DNA of 64,000 nucleotides from Halomonas sp. H10-9-1 (GTDB taxonomy: Bacteria > Pseudomonadota > Gammaproteobacteria > Pseudomonadales > Halomonadaceae): the NCBI RefSeq assembly GCF_040147005.1, contig NZ_JAMSHO010000001.1:434001-498000 (forward strand), written 5' to 3'. The translations under genes were made by a program, and so were the position numbers. Below the pieces are notes generated by a model. It did no database searches, had not been told where the DNA came from, and was given only the letters and a program-made list of their open reading frames with translations. Positions 1 to 8,905 of the stretch are shown piece after piece; the stretch's first letter is position 1; each line of letters opens with the position of its first letter.

Positions 1-371
1 GCGCCGCCAAGAACCTCTCGAGCTTCGCCGAGGATGGCGCCGAGATGCAGGTGCTCGATGAGCTCAAGGAGGCGCTGGAGGGCTTTCACGAGGCGCGCAA
101 GCCCATCGGCATGATGTGCATCAGCCCGGTGATGGTGCCGCGCCTGCTGGGCGAGGGCATTGCCGTCACCATCGGCCAGGATCCCGGTGTTTCCGGGGCC
201 ATCAGCGCCATGGGGGGGCTGCACCGCAGCTGCGGGGTGGAGGAGATCGTGGTCGACTTCGAGCATCGCGTGGTGACCACGCCTGCCTATATGCTCGCCA
301 CCCGCATCAGCGAAGCCGCCACCGGCATCTTCAAGCTGGTCGATCGGGTCGATGAGCTGATGGATCTCTGA
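1..371 (+). CDS. elbB: ElbB-type glyoxalase/DJ-1 family protein, 3' part
   Basis: The 5' end lies outside the window. The frame is open from base 3 and ends at TGA 369-371. The visible ~122 residues match the C-terminal half of ElbB (SCRP-27A, isoprenoid biosynthesis glyoxalase): an AAKNLS stretch at the left edge, then IGMMCISP where family members carry the nucleophile-elbow cysteine, then TTPAYMLA and the terminal helix. ElbB belongs to the DJ-1/PfpI superfamily; its cellular role is not settled, though E. coli ElbB shows glyoxalase activity. It is convergent with tatC and shares a bidirectional terminator with it. Family assignment is by remembered similarity to E. coli ElbB. Confidence 0.85.
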   Translation, partial: AAKNLSSFAEDGAEMQVLDELKEALEGFHEARKPIGMMCISPVMVPRLLGEGIAVTIGQDPGVSGAISAMGGLHRSCGVEEIVVDFEHRVVTTPAYMLATRISEAATGIFKLVDRVDELMDL

Positions 372-386
372 CCCGGCTTCGCCGGG

Positions 387-471
387 AGCTGTAAGCCGTA
401 AGCTTTAAGTAAAACCCCCAGAGCATTGAGTTGAGGCCTGGGGGTTTTCTTATGGCTTACAGCTTACAGCT
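387..471. terminator. Bidirectional terminator nested in a larger inverted repeat
   Basis: A perfect 10-bp stem, AAAACCCCCA (411-420) with TGGGGGTTTT (439-448), gives an A-run on one side and a T-run on the other, so it works in both directions between convergent elbB and tatC. It is enclosed by a 23-bp imperfect inverted repeat, 387-409 and 449-471 (20 of 23 positions complementary), whose right arm ends inside the tatC stop codon. Confidence 0.85.
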
Positions 472-1238
472 TAGGAGTCGTCTTCCGCCTCGTGCCGCTC
501 CTTCTTGCGGCGGGCGAAGCGGCCGAACAGCAGGCCAACCTCGTAGAGCAGGTACATGGGGATCGCCAGCAGGCTCTGGGAGATCACGTCCGGCGGGGTG
601 AGCAGCATGCCCACCACGAAGCAGCCGAGCACCACGTAGGGACGCTTCTTCGACAGGCTCTCCACCGTGGTGGCGCCCGAGGCGATCAGCAGGAAGGTGG
701 CGATGGGAATCTCGAAGGCCACACCGAAGGCGAAGAACAGCTTCAGCACGAAGTTGAGGTAGGCGTTGATGTCGGTCATCACCGTCACGTTCTCCGGCCC
801 GGTCTGGGTGAAGAACTCGAACAGCAGCGGGAAGACCACATAGTAGGCAAAGGCCGCACCGGCGTAGAACAGCATCACGCTGGAGGCCAGGATGGGGATG
901 GCCAGCGCCTTCTCGTTGTCGTACAGGCCCGGGGCCACGAAGGCCCATGCCTGGTGCAGCACGTAGGGCACGGCGATGAACACCGCCGTGACCAGGGTCA
1001 GCTTGAAGGGCGCCAGGAAGGGCGATGCCACCTCGGTGGCGATCATCTGCGAGCCTTCGGGCAGCAGCGCCATCAGCGGCTGGGCCACGAAGGTATAGAT
1101 GTCGTTGGCGAAGGCGTAGAGGCCGAGGAAGATCACCAGCACCGCCACGACGGCGTGCAGTAGACGCGAGCGCAGCTCTATCAGGTGCTCGATCAGCGGG
1201 GCCTGGTGCTGTTCCGGGCCGTCACCGGGGTTGCTCAT
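471..1238 (-). CDS. tatC: Sec-independent protein translocase subunit TatC
   Basis: TatC is the six-helix inner-membrane receptor that binds the twin-arginine signal peptide and, with TatB, recruits TatA to export folded proteins. The 255-residue product has the usual length and the hallmark N-terminal LIEHLIELR segment, FANDIY, a periplasmic ATEVASPF loop, and the conserved KKRPY and MLLTPPDV blocks near helix five. The C-terminus is a charged cytoplasmic tail ([12 protein letters not shown]). Its ATG overlaps the tatB stop by 4 bp, so translation is probably coupled in the tatABC operon. Close match to E. coli TatC throughout. Confidence 0.97.
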   Translation of the reverse strand: MSNPGDGPEQHQAPLIEHLIELRSRLLHAVVAVLVIFLGLYAFANDIYTFVAQPLMALLPEGSQMIATEVASPFLAPFKLTLVTAVFIAVPYVLHQAWAFVAPGLYDNEKALAIPILASSVMLFYAGAAFAYYVVFPLLFEFFTQTGPENVTVMTDINAYLNFVLKLFFAFGVAFEIPIATFLLIASGATTVESLSKKRPYVVLGCFVVGMLLTPPDVISQSLLAIPMYLLYEVGLLFGRFARRKKERHEAEDDS

Positions 1239-1660
1239 CGTTCGGGGGCGTCCTTGTCGACGGGGGAGGGCTCGGGTGCGGCGCCAGGCGGCGTGTCAGC
1301 CCCCTCTCGGGCGCGTGACAGGGCCTCATCCAGGCGCTGCTCCGGCGTTGCCACGGGCACATCCTGGCCGCGCTTGTCGGCCTCGTGGGAGCCGCGCTCG
1401 GGCTCGGCGATGCCTTCGACGCCACGCTTCACCTGGTTGATGCTGTCGTCCAGCTTCTTCTGCTGCTCGTCGAGCTTCTGGCGCAGCTCTTCGGCCTCCA
1501 GTTGCGCGCTGATCTCGCGCTGCATGCCAGAGACGGTTCGCTTGATCTTGCCGATCCACAGGCCCAGGGTGCGCGCCGCCTTGGGCAGCCGCTCCGGGCC
1601 GAGCACCAGCAGGCCTACCACGCCGAACAGCAGGAGTTCGAGAAAGCCGATATCGAACAT
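1235..1660 (-). CDS. tatB: Sec-independent translocase subunit TatB
   Basis: TatB forms the substrate receptor complex with TatC. The 141-residue protein starts [26 protein letters not shown], written here as the TatB-type N-terminal helix with its conserved Glu, followed by the GPERLP hinge that separates TatB/TatA-type transmembrane and amphipathic helices. A long charged helix follows (about residues 40-95), then an acidic, proline-rich tail typical of TatB and longer than in TatA. It lies 6 bp downstream of tatA and overlaps tatC by 4 bp. Confidence 0.95.
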   Translation of the reverse strand: MFDIGFLELLLFGVVGLLVLGPERLPKAARTLGLWIGKIKRTVSGMQREISAQLEAEELRQKLDEQQKKLDDSINQVKRGVEGIAEPERGSHEADKRGQDVPVATPEQRLDEALSRAREGADTPPGAAPEPSPVDKDAPER

Positions 1661-1666
1661 GGCGGG

Positions 1667-1939
1667 TTACTTGCGCTCTTCTTGTTCCTCGGGCTTTCGC
1701 TCGGCCTGTACGTCGTAGGTGTTGGTCTCATCCTTGTGGTCGACGCGGGCCTGGGCTTGCGCTTCGGTTTCCTCTTCCGCGGCCTTGTCGCCCTTCTCGT
1801 CCTCGTTCATCGCCTTCTTGAAGCCCTTCACGGCGCCACCCAGGTCGGTGCCGACGTTGCGCAGCTTCTTGGTGCCGAAGATCAGGATGATGATGCCGAG
1901 TACGATCAGCAGTTGCCAGATACTGATACCACCTAACAT
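1667..1939 (-). CDS. tatA: Sec-independent translocase pore subunit TatA
   Basis: TatA polymerises to let folded Tat substrates cross the membrane. I start it at ATG 1939 (MLGGISIWQ), preceded by an AGAGGA ribosome site; an upstream in-frame ATG would add 47 residues that are not TatA-like. The 90-residue product has the N-terminal helix [18 protein letters not shown], the FGTKKLRN hinge, the amphipathic [11 protein letters not shown] helix and a strongly acidic tail. The acidic tail fits a halophile but is not diagnostic. First gene of tatABC, about 65 bp after hisE. Confidence 0.95.
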   Translation of the reverse strand: MLGGISIWQLLIVLGIIILIFGTKKLRNVGTDLGGAVKGFKKAMNEDEKGDKAAEEETEAQAQARVDHKDETNTYDVQAERKPEEQEERK

Positions 1940-2003
1940 GAGTGCTTCCTCTGATTGGAGTTCCCGGTCACCCGGAACGGCCAGTGCTGTTGTGTCCAGC
2001 GGA

Positions 2004-2339
2004 CTAGGATTGGCGTGCAGCCTTCTCGTCATGGCCAGAGATGCCGAAGCGGCGCCCCAGCTCGTCGAGCACCGCTCCATGCTCGAGCCCGAGATGCGAC
2101 AGCATCACCAGGCTATGAAACCACAGGTCGGCCGTTTCGGCGATCAACGCTTGGCGCTCGGAGTCGCCACCGGCCTCGGCGTCCTTCGCCGCGAGCAGGG
2201 TCTCGGTCGCTTCCTCGCCGACCTTCTCGAGTATCTTGTTCAAGCCCTTGTGATGCAAGGCAGCAACGTAGGAGTCGGCCGGATCGGCCGCGCGGCGTTG
2301 ATCCAGGACAACCTGCAGTCGCTCGAGAATATCGCTCAT
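2004..2339 (-). CDS. hisE: Phosphoribosyl-ATP pyrophosphatase
   Basis: HisE hydrolyses phosphoribosyl-ATP to phosphoribosyl-AMP and pyrophosphate, the second step of histidine synthesis. The 111-residue product is the stand-alone MazG-like form with the conserved blocks [12 protein letters not shown] and ETADLWFH, which carry the acidic metal-binding residues, after an [10 protein letters not shown] motif. ATG 2339 is preceded by a GGAG site. In pseudomonads hisI-hisE sits between ubiB and tatA; here only hisE is present, so the cyclohydrolase HisI must be encoded elsewhere. It is 39 bp downstream of ubiB. Confidence 0.95.
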   Translation of the reverse strand: MSDILERLQVVLDQRRAADPADSYVAALHHKGLNKILEKVGEEATETLLAAKDAEAGGDSERQALIAETADLWFHSLVMLSHLGLEHGAVLDELGRRFGISGHDEKAARQS

Positions 2340-2378
2340 CGTTGACGTCTCCGTGAAAGGGGCGAGCGTGAAACGTGG

Positions 2379-4004
2379 TCAGTGCCAGGCCAGCAGCGCC
2401 AGGCCGAGGACCGCGGCGGCCAGCGCCGGCCAGGGCTGCCCGCCGGCCCACTCGGCCAGCGGCTGCCAGGCCACGGCCAGTGCTACCAGCAGCAGCCCCA
2501 GGCGTAGCCGGCGGTGGCGGCGGCCCTGGTGCGCCAGTTGGCGCTGGATGCCGCCGAGTGCATCGCCCTGGTGGCGGCGCTGGCGCTTCTCCCGCTCGGC
2601 CTGGGACAGCACCTGGTGGACCAGGGATGGCAGTTCGGGTAGCTGGTGGCTGAGCTCCGGGGCCTGACGCTTGAGCGAGGCCCAAAAACCCTTCACGCCG
2701 GCGCGCTCTTCCATCCAGCGCTCCAGGTAAGGCTTGGCGGTCTTCCACAGGTCGAGCTCCGGATAGAGCTGGCGCCCCAGGCCCTCGATGTTGAGCAGGG
2801 TCTTCTGCAGCAGCACCAGTTGCGGCTGCACCTTCATGTCGAAGCGTCGAGCCGTCTGGAACAGGCCCAGCAGCACCTGGCCGAAGGAGATGTCCTTGAG
2901 CGGCTTCTCGAGGATTGGCTCGCACACGGTGCGGACCGCGGCGGCGAACTCGTTGGCCCGGGTATGCTCGCCGACCCAGCCCGACTCGATATGCAGCGCC
3001 GCCACCTCGTAGTAGTCCTGGTGGAAGAAGGCCAGCAGGTTGCGGGCCAGGTAGTCCTGGTCCTCGCGGGTCAGGCTGCCGACGATGCCGCAGTCGATGG
3101 CGATGTACTGGGGGTCGTGGGGGTGCTTGCGGGAGACGAAGATGTTGCCCGGGTGCATGTCGGCATGGAAGAAGTTGTCACGGAACACCTGGGTGAAGAA
3201 GATCTCCACGCCACGTTCGGCGAGCTTCTTGAGGTCGGTGTCTTGGGCCTTGAGGGCGGCAAGATCGGCCACCGGCACGCCGTAGATGCGCTCCTGGACC
3301 ATCACCCGGTGACGGGTCAGCTCCCAGTGGATGGCCGGCACATAGAGGTGGGTGGAGTCCCTGAAGTTGCGCTTGAGCTGGGAGGTGTTGGCCGCCTCCT
3401 TGTGCAGGTCGAGCTCGTCGAACAGGGTCGTCTCGTAGTCGCGCACCACCTCCACCGGGCGCAGCCGGCGTGCCTCGGGCACGATGGTCAGCAGGCGGGC
3501 GAAGCGGTAGAGCAGGGCCATGTCCTGGCGCATCACCCGGTCGATGCCCGGCCGGATGATCTTGACCACGACCTCCTCGCCGCCGTGCAGCCTGGCGGCG
3601 TGAACCTGGGCGATGGAGGCCGAGGCCAGGGGTTCGGCGTCGAAGGAAGCGAAGGCCTCGGCCACCGGCAGGCCCAGCTCCGCCTCGACCACGTCGCGCG
3701 CCTCGCTGCCGGGAAAGGGGGGGACCTGGTCCTGTAGGCGCTTGAGCTCGTCGGCCACATCCTCGGGCAGCAGGTCGCGGCGGGTGGAGAGCACCTGGCC
3801 GAACTTGACGAAGATGGGGCCCAGCGACTCCAGCGCCAGGCGCAGGCGCTCGCCCCGGGAGCGCTCGCCGATGGGCACCAGGCGCAGCGGCGAGAGCCTG
3901 AACAGGACGCGCAGCGGCCAGGGCAGGCGCTCGAGGGGCAGCAGGGTGTCGAGGCGGTAGCGGGTGATCACCCAGAGGATGCGCAGCAGACGCAGCAGGA
4001 TCAT
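2379..4004 (-). CDS. ubiB: UbiB, ABC1/ADCK-family atypical kinase for ubiquinone synthesis
   Basis: UbiB is a membrane-anchored kinase-like ATPase needed for ubiquinone biosynthesis. The 541-residue protein has the family features in order: a basic N-terminal helix, the KFGQ motif (residues 67-70), the Ala-rich nucleotide loop ASASIAQVH, the catalytic ADMHPGN and the metal-binding IDCG segment. Two hydrophobic helices at the C-terminus ([10 protein letters not shown] and [14 protein letters not shown]) form the membrane anchor. Its ATG overlaps the ubiJ stop by 4 bp. Length and gene order ubiE-ubiJ-ubiB match the family norm. Confidence 0.96.
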   Translation of the reverse strand: MILLRLLRILWVITRYRLDTLLPLERLPWPLRVLFRLSPLRLVPIGERSRGERLRLALESLGPIFVKFGQVLSTRRDLLPEDVADELKRLQDQVPPFPGSEARDVVEAELGLPVAEAFASFDAEPLASASIAQVHAARLHGGEEVVVKIIRPGIDRVMRQDMALLYRFARLLTIVPEARRLRPVEVVRDYETTLFDELDLHKEAANTSQLKRNFRDSTHLYVPAIHWELTRHRVMVQERIYGVPVADLAALKAQDTDLKKLAERGVEIFFTQVFRDNFFHADMHPGNIFVSRKHPHDPQYIAIDCGIVGSLTREDQDYLARNLLAFFHQDYYEVAALHIESGWVGEHTRANEFAAAVRTVCEPILEKPLKDISFGQVLLGLFQTARRFDMKVQPQLVLLQKTLLNIEGLGRQLYPELDLWKTAKPYLERWMEERAGVKGFWASLKRQAPELSHQLPELPSLVHQVLSQAEREKRQRRHQGDALGGIQRQLAHQGRRHRRLRLGLLLVALAVAWQPLAEWAGGQPWPALAAAVLGLALLAWH

Positions 4005-4645
4005 GGCGTCACCCTGTCCGCCAGGCGCCGGTGCAGGCGGGCGAGGCGCGCCTCGAGGCGGTCGGAGGCCACTTCCAGCTCGGTCAGGTGGTCACGCAGC
4101 ACCTCGAGCTGGGGGCGGCCCGGCAGCAAACGGGCCTCCTCGACCAGGTATTCGGAGAGGTCGGCACAGAACTCCTCGCGGGTGCGCAGACCGAAGCGGC
4201 CCAGGCGACGCAGTCCCTCGGCCAGGCTGTGGGCGGGGATATCGCCGAGCCAGCGGGCCAGCTCGCCCTCCCAGTCCAGGTCGAGGTCGAGCAGCAGGTC
4301 GCGGGTCGCCTCCAGCAGCGGGATGCGGCCGCGAACCGCCAGCCGCCCCTGGAACATCAGCCGCTCCATCGAGGCGCCGCCGAGCAGGGCGCCGAGGGTC
4401 TCGGCGTCCAGCTCGACCACGGCATCGTAGGCCGCCTCGTCGGTATCATCGGGGCGCAGCAGGTCGAGGCCGCCGCCATGGAAGTGGATGGCCAGTGCCA
4501 GCTCGGGCTGCTCGAGGCGCAGCAACAGCTGCTGGCCGGCCAGCCGGGCCAGGCGCGAGGGGGCAGCCGGGTCGCGGGCCAGCAGGCCGTTCAGGGTCCT
4601 CTCGGCAGCGGCGAGCAGCAGGGTCGGTGTCAACGCCATGCCCAC
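4001..4645 (-). CDS. ubiJ: UbiJ, SCP2-domain accessory factor of ubiquinone synthesis
   Basis: UbiJ is a lipid-binding accessory protein of the Ubi complex that handles the hydrophobic ubiquinone intermediates in the cytosol. This 214-residue protein has an N-terminal SCP2-like domain (about residues 10-120), recognisable by the strand pattern around [10 protein letters not shown] and [15 protein letters not shown], and a C-terminal helical region with a coiled coil ([20 protein letters not shown]). ATG 4645 or the in-frame ATG 4639 are both possible. It sits 1 bp from the ubiE stop and overlaps ubiB by 4 bp. Confidence 0.9.
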   Translation of the reverse strand: MGMALTPTLLLAAAERTLNGLLARDPAAPSRLARLAGQQLLLRLEQPELALAIHFHGGGLDLLRPDDTDEAAYDAVVELDAETLGALLGGASMERLMFQGRLAVRGRIPLLEATRDLLLDLDLDWEGELARWLGDIPAHSLAEGLRRLGRFGLRTREEFCADLSEYLVEEARLLPGRPQLEVLRDHLTELEVASDRLEARLARLHRRLADRVTP

Positions 4646-4646
4646 C

Positions 4647-5414
4647 TCAGAGTTTGATACCGCGGTGCAGGGCGACGATGCCCCCGGTCATGTTGGTGTA
4701 CTCGACCCGCTCCAGGCCGGCCGCCTCCATCATCCCCTTGAGCGTCTCCTGGTCGGGGTGCATACGAATCGACTCGGCCAGGTAGCGGTAGCTGTCGGCA
4801 TCGCTGGCCACCACCTGGCCGATGCGCGGCAGCAGGCGGAAGGAGTACTCATCGTAGGCCTTGGTCAGCAGGGGGTTGCCCGGCTTGGAGAACTCCAGCA
4901 CCAGCAGGCGGCCACCCGGCTTGAGCACCCGGGCCATGGAGCGCAGCGCGGCATCCTTGTCGGTGACATTGCGCAGGCCGAAGGCGATGGTGATGCAGTC
5001 GAAGGTGTTATCCGGGAAGGGCAGGCACTCGGCATTGGCCTGGACATACTCGACATTGCCGCCCACTCCGTGGTCGAGCAGCTTGTCACGACCGACGCGC
5101 AGCATCGACTCGTTGATATCGGCCAATACCACACGGCCGCGGGGGCCCACCAGGCGCGAGAACTTCAGCGTCAGGTCGCCGGTGCCGCCGGCGATATCGA
5201 GCACACTGTGGCCGGGGCGAACCCCGGCGCGCTCGATGGTCAGCCGCTTCCACAGGCGGTGGATGCCGAACGACATCAGGTCGTTCATGACGTCGTAGCG
5301 GGCCGCCACGGAGTGGAATACATCGGCTACCCGGGAGGCCTTCTCCTCGAGGGGCACTTCCTGATAGCCGAAATCGGTGGTCTGCTTGTCCCTGGAGCTG
5401 GGGTTGGCGCTCAT
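4647..5414 (-). CDS. ubiE: Demethylmenaquinone/ubiquinone C-methyltransferase UbiE
   Basis: UbiE uses S-adenosylmethionine to C-methylate ubiquinone (and menaquinone) precursors. I use ATG 5414, giving 255 residues, close to the 251 of E. coli; the 19 extra residues of the longer frame lack family similarity. The conserved [10 protein letters not shown] start, FHSVAARYD, the SAM-binding motif [10 protein letters not shown] (71-80), an acidic loop after strand two (VLADIN) and FGLRNV are all present. First gene of the ubiE-ubiJ-ubiB-hisE-tatABC run. Confidence 0.96.
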   Translation of the reverse strand: MSANPSSRDKQTTDFGYQEVPLEEKASRVADVFHSVAARYDVMNDLMSFGIHRLWKRLTIERAGVRPGHSVLDIAGGTGDLTLKFSRLVGPRGRVVLADINESMLRVGRDKLLDHGVGGNVEYVQANAECLPFPDNTFDCITIAFGLRNVTDKDAALRSMARVLKPGGRLLVLEFSKPGNPLLTKAYDEYSFRLLPRIGQVVASDADSYRYLAESIRMHPDQETLKGMMEAAGLERVEYTNMTGGIVALHRGIKL

Positions 5415-5507
5415 GCGATGGGGCTCCCGAATCGCTGCATGGGAGAGGTCAAGGCCTCGGATGGGCGCCATTGTAGCCTCCCGCGGCGGCGATTGTCTTG
5501 ACGCGGG

Positions 5508-5891
5508 TTACAGCTGCTTGATTTCTATGCCCAGCGGCTCGCGGCTGGCGCCGGCCGCCGCCAGGCGCTCCAGGTACGTGGCCCAGTTGGCTTCGCGATT
5601 GTCGATCAGCCACTTGAAGTAGTCCCAGCTGAACAGGCCGCTGTCGTGGCCGTCATCGAAGTGCAGCTTGAGGGCGTAGCGACCGGTGGGGGTGATGTCC
5701 TTGAGGCCGACGAACTTCTTGCCTACCTGCAGGGTCTCCTGGCCGCGGCCGTGGCCGCGCACCTCGGCTGAGGGGGAGAAGACTCGCAGGTATTCGATGG
5801 CGAGGCGGTAGCTCTGGCCATCGGCATAGCCGAGCTCCAGCTCGCGGGCCTGCTTGTGGTAGTGCACCTTGGTAGGAATTGGGGCTGGCAT
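5508..5891 (-). CDS. DUF971 (GBBH-like N-terminal domain) protein
   Basis: A 127-residue protein made almost entirely of one DUF971 domain, the fold found at the N-terminus of gamma-butyrobetaine hydroxylase and in some Fe-S related proteins. Visible family features are the LELGYADGQ.YRL strand pair, EYLRVFSPSAEVRGHG and the HDSGLFSWDYF block. The start is set at ATG 5891; the longer open frame runs back through an intergenic repeat. The same gene lies beside hslU in pseudomonads. Molecular function is unknown to me. Confidence 0.85.
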   Translation of the reverse strand: MPAPIPTKVHYHKQARELELGYADGQSYRLAIEYLRVFSPSAEVRGHGRGQETLQVGKKFVGLKDITPTGRYALKLHFDDGHDSGLFSWDYFKWLIDNREANWATYLERLAAAGASREPLGIEIKQL

Positions 5892-5929
5892 GGTTGGCGT
5901 CCGGATCTGGGCATTAGGGGACGCGGCTG

Positions 5930-6111
5930 ACCCGGTGACAGGCCTTCGCGGAGGCGCTGTGAACCCCTCCCTGGGTGCTACCGATGCCCTGCTTCGCTCT
6001 CGCGTCCTGCTTCGCTTGCAGGACCGGTGCTGGCCATCCATGGCCAGCCCGTTCGAAGCAGGGCTTCTCACCCCAGGCAAGGACCTCCGCTACGGCCTGT
6101 CCCCGGCGCCG
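5930..6111 (-). repeat. Palindromic intergenic repeat, copy A (reverse orientation, enlarged)
   Basis: The ends are inverted: 5931-5944 (..GGTGACAGGCC) against 6094-6107 (GGCCTGTCCCCGG..). Read on the minus strand it has the same blocks as copies B and C: GACAGGCCG-AG-GGAGG near one end and CGGTAGC-CCAGGGAGG-TTCACAGCGCCTCC near the other. The centre is ~80 bp longer than in the other copies and holds its own perfect 11-bp inverted repeat, 5986-5996 with 6054-6064. It fills the gap between hslU and the DUF971 gene. Confidence 0.8.
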
Positions 6112-6157
6112 CGGGCAGCCGCTGGTGGCATACTGTGCCCCGCGGCGTGCCGCTTGG

Positions 6158-7480
6158 TTACAGGATATACCGCGACAGGTCCTCATCCATCGCCAGCTCG
6201 CCGAGCTGCGAGTCGACGTAGGCGGCATCGATGGTCAGCGGTGTGCCGATGTCGCTGCCCCGGAACGAGGCCTCCTCCAGCAGGCGCTCCATCACGGTGT
6301 GCAGGCGGCGCGCGCCGATGTTCTCGGTGCCCTCGTTGACCCGCCAGGCGATCTCGGCGATGCGCTCGATGCCGTCGTCGGTGAACGCCACCTCCAGGCC
6401 CTCGGTGGCCAGCAGCGCCTGGTACTGCTTGGTCAGCGCGGCGGAAGGCTCGGTGAGGATGCGCTTGAAGTCGTCCGGGGTCAGGGCGTTGAGCTCGACG
6501 CGGATCGGCAGGCGACCCTGCAGCTCGGGAATCAGGTCCGAGGGGCGCGACAGGTGGAAGGCACCGGAGGCGATGAACAGCACATGGTCGGTCTTCACCA
6601 TGCCGTACTTGGTGGAGACCGTGGAGCCCTCGATCAGCGGCAGCAGGTCGCGCTGCACGCCCTCGCGGGAGACCTCGCCACCGCTGGACTGGCCACCGCC
6701 CTTGCAGACCTTGTCGATCTCGTCGAGGAAGACGATGCCGTTCTGTTCCACCGACTCGATGGCGCGGGCCTTGATCTCCTCCTCGTTGACCAGCTTGCTG
6801 GCCTCCTCGTCACGCAGCAGGGCGAAGGCGTCCTTGACCGCCACCCGGCGGCTCTCGGTCTTCTGCTTGCCCAGGCCGGAGAACAGGCTCTGCAGCTGGC
6901 TGGTCATCTCTTCCATGCCCGGCGGGGTCATGATGTCGACGTTGGGCCCCTGCTGGGAGACCTCGATATCGATCTCCTTGTCGTCGAGCTGTCCTTCGCG
7001 CAGCTTCTTGCGGAAGATCTGGCGCGTGGAGCTATCCTGGCGTGGCTCGTCCTCCTGGCCGCGGGGCGGTGGCAGCAAGGCATCGAGGATACGCTCCTCG
7101 GCGGCATCCTCGGCGCGATGGCCGACCTCCTCCTTGGCCTGCTCGCGAACCAGCTTGATGGCGGCCTCGGTAAGGTCGCGCACGATCGACTCGACGTCGC
7201 GGCCGACATAGCCCACCTCGGTGAACTTGGTGGCCTCGACCTTGATGAAGGGCGCGCGGGCCAGCTTGGCCAGGCGGCGAGCGATCTCGGTCTTGCCGAC
7301 GCCGGTGGGGCCGATCATCAGGATGTTCTTGGGCGTCACTTCCTGGCGCATGTCACCCTCGAGCTGCATGCGCCGCCAGCGGTTGCGCAGGGCGATGGCG
7401 ACGGCGCGCTTGGCGTCCTGTTGACCGATGATGTACTGGTCCAGGGCGTGGACGATCTCGCGGGGGGTCATCTGGGTCAT
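6158..7480 (-). CDS. hslU: HslU, ATPase subunit of the HslVU protease
   Basis: HslU is the AAA+ unfoldase that feeds substrates to the HslV peptidase in the cytoplasm. Starting at ATG 7480 ([10 protein letters not shown]) the protein has 440 residues, like E. coli (443). It shows the N-terminal ALDQYIIGQ segment, Walker A GPTGVGKT (57-64), the GYVGRD pore motif, the charged I-domain, Walker B FLDEIDK, and ends in SRYIL, the C-terminal tail that docks into HslV. It follows hslV by 10 bp. Confidence 0.98.
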   Translation of the reverse strand: MTQMTPREIVHALDQYIIGQQDAKRAVAIALRNRWRRMQLEGDMRQEVTPKNILMIGPTGVGKTEIARRLAKLARAPFIKVEATKFTEVGYVGRDVESIVRDLTEAAIKLVREQAKEEVGHRAEDAAEERILDALLPPPRGQEDEPRQDSSTRQIFRKKLREGQLDDKEIDIEVSQQGPNVDIMTPPGMEEMTSQLQSLFSGLGKQKTESRRVAVKDAFALLRDEEASKLVNEEEIKARAIESVEQNGIVFLDEIDKVCKGGGQSSGGEVSREGVQRDLLPLIEGSTVSTKYGMVKTDHVLFIASGAFHLSRPSDLIPELQGRLPIRVELNALTPDDFKRILTEPSAALTKQYQALLATEGLEVAFTDDGIERIAEIAWRVNEGTENIGARRLHTVMERLLEEASFRGSDIGTPLTIDAAYVDSQLGELAMDEDLSRYIL

Positions 7481-7490
7481 GGTATCGGCC

Positions 7491-8024
7491 TTAGCTCGCC
7501 TTGGCAGGCAGCTCCTCGAGGGTGACATTGTGGTTGGTGAACACGCAGATATCGCCGGCGATCGCCAGCGATTTCTCGGTGATCTCCCGGGCCGAGAGGT
7601 CGCTGTTCTGGAGCAGGGCGCGGGCCGCTGCCAGGGCATAGTTGCCGCCTGAGCCGATGGCGATGATGCCGCCCTCGGGCTCCAGCACATCGCCGTTGCC
7701 GGTGATGATCAGCGAGGCGTCCTTGTTGGCGACGGCGAGCAGCGCCTCCAGGCGGCGCAGGGCACGGTCGGTGCGCCACTCCTTGGCCAGCTCCACGGCG
7801 GCCTTGACCAGGTTGCCCTGATACTTCTCCAGCTGTGCCTCGAAGCGCTCGAAGAGGGTGAAGGCGTCGGCGGTACCGCCGGCGAAACCGGCCAGCACCT
7901 CGCCGCGATAGAGGCGGCGCACCTTGCTGGCGTTGCCCTTCATCACGGTGTTGCCCAGCGATACCTGGCCGTCGCCGGCCAGTGCGACATGGTCACCGCG
8001 GCGCACGGATACGATCGTGGTCAT
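7491..8024 (-). CDS. hslV: HslV, proteasome-like peptidase
   Basis: HslV is the N-terminal nucleophile threonine protease of the HslVU complex, related to proteasome beta subunits. The 177-residue sequence begins MTTIVSVRR, so removal of Met exposes the catalytic Thr. Family blocks [32 protein letters not shown] and [14 protein letters not shown] are intact. ATG 8024 is preceded by AAGGAGTCCCCTCC, a good ribosome site. A weak sigma-32-like promoter lies upstream. Confidence 0.98.
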   Translation of the reverse strand: MTTIVSVRRGDHVALAGDGQVSLGNTVMKGNASKVRRLYRGEVLAGFAGGTADAFTLFERFEAQLEKYQGNLVKAAVELAKEWRTDRALRRLEALLAVANKDASLIITGNGDVLEPEGGIIAIGSGGNYALAAARALLQNSDLSAREITEKSLAIAGDICVFTNHNVTLEELPAKAS

Positions 8025-8121
8025 GGAGGGGACTCCTTGGGGGAGCGGATGAACGGCTCCCGATGACTTTCGGCGCCGCGGGATGGCCGGGGCGCCGTGA
8101 CGAATCTGTCTGGAAGGAGTA

Positions 8122-8150
8122 GGTGCGGGCAGGCGATCCGGAATTCAACC
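8122..8150 (-). promoter_or_regulatory. Possible sigma-32-type promoter of hslVU
   Basis: On the minus strand, TTGAA (8148-8144) is followed after about 14 bases by CCCGCA (8129-8124), which resembles the heat-shock CTTGAA/CCCCAT-T pattern. hslVU is a classic heat-shock operon in E. coli. The -10 match is partial, so this is tentative. Confidence 0.3.
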
Positions 8151-8179
8151 GGTAATGTGCAGCGCGGCGAGGCGCGGGC

Positions 8180-8902
8180 TCAATTGTTGAGCTGGATCAG
8201 CAGCGGCTCGATGCCCTGGGTGACCATCAGGTCCTGGGCCCGGGACAGCTCGCGGCGGTCCTCGTAGGGACCCACCTGGACGCGGTGCCAGGTCTCGCCA
8301 CCCCCGGCCTTCACCTCGCTGACCTGGGCCAGCAGGCCGAAGTCGCGCAGCCGGCTGCGCAACTGCTGGGCATCGCCGGGGGCGCGGAAGGAGGCGGCCT
8401 GCAGCATGTAGCGTTGCCCCGAGGCGCTGGTGGCCGCCGCGGCCTGTTGCCGGACGGGCTCGCGGGCCTGGCGGTCGTTGGATAAGTTGGCCGCGATCAC
8501 CTCGGCGATGGGGTCGTCGCTCGCCGCCGCCTCCTCCGGCGGGGGCGGGGGCGGCGGTGTCGCCGTGGAGGCGGGCATCTTCCCGCCCGGGGCGATCACC
8601 TCGGACTCCGGCAGCAGGGTGTAGAACTCGAAGGTCGGCATCGGCGGTTCACTGGGCTCCGCCGCTGGCGCCGGCTCGTTCTCCGGCGGAGCGCTGCGCG
8701 GCAACACCATCGCCAGCGGCGAGTCCTCGACCTGCCAGGGCGCCACTCCGTGCTGGTGCTGGGAGAGCAGGAAGCCGGACACCAGGCCGGCCAGGCCCCA
8801 CACCCAGCCGGGCAGGCGCCATTCGCGGCGCGTCTTGCTGCTGGGTTGGCGCCGGCTATTGGTGGCGCCGCGCTTCCTGGGGGGCTGCTTGCGAGTCGCC
8901 AT
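8180..8902 (-). CDS. SPOR-domain membrane protein (FtsN-like)
   Basis: A 240-residue bitopic protein: a very basic cytoplasmic N-terminus, one transmembrane helix (about residues 30-46, VWGLAGLVSGFLLSQ), a proline-rich periplasmic linker with a PPPPPPP run, and a C-terminal SPOR domain (about 160-238; YMLQAASFR..AQQLRSRL..G...V and WHRVQVGPY). SPOR domains bind denuded peptidoglycan at the septum. Position between hslV and argS, with this domain order, matches the FtsN-like protein of pseudomonads. It may be true FtsN; I leave the symbol blank. Confidence 0.85.
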   Translation of the reverse strand: MATRKQPPRKRGATNSRRQPSSKTRREWRLPGWVWGLAGLVSGFLLSQHQHGVAPWQVEDSPLAMVLPRSAPPENEPAPAAEPSEPPMPTFEFYTLLPESEVIAPGGKMPASTATPPPPPPPEEAAASDDPIAEVIAANLSNDRQAREPVRQQAAAATSASGQRYMLQAASFRAPGDAQQLRSRLRDFGLLAQVSEVKAGGGETWHRVQVGPYEDRRELSRAQDLMVTQGIEPLLIQLNN

Positions 8903-8905
8903 GGC

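Noticed and set aside
5892..6080. 63-residue N-terminal extension of the DUF971 gene
   Set aside because: It runs through the palindromic intergenic repeat; ATG 5891 gives a complete domain.
7481..7690. Long N-terminal extension of hslU
   Set aside because: It overlaps the hslV 3' end; ATG 7480 gives the exact conserved HslU start.
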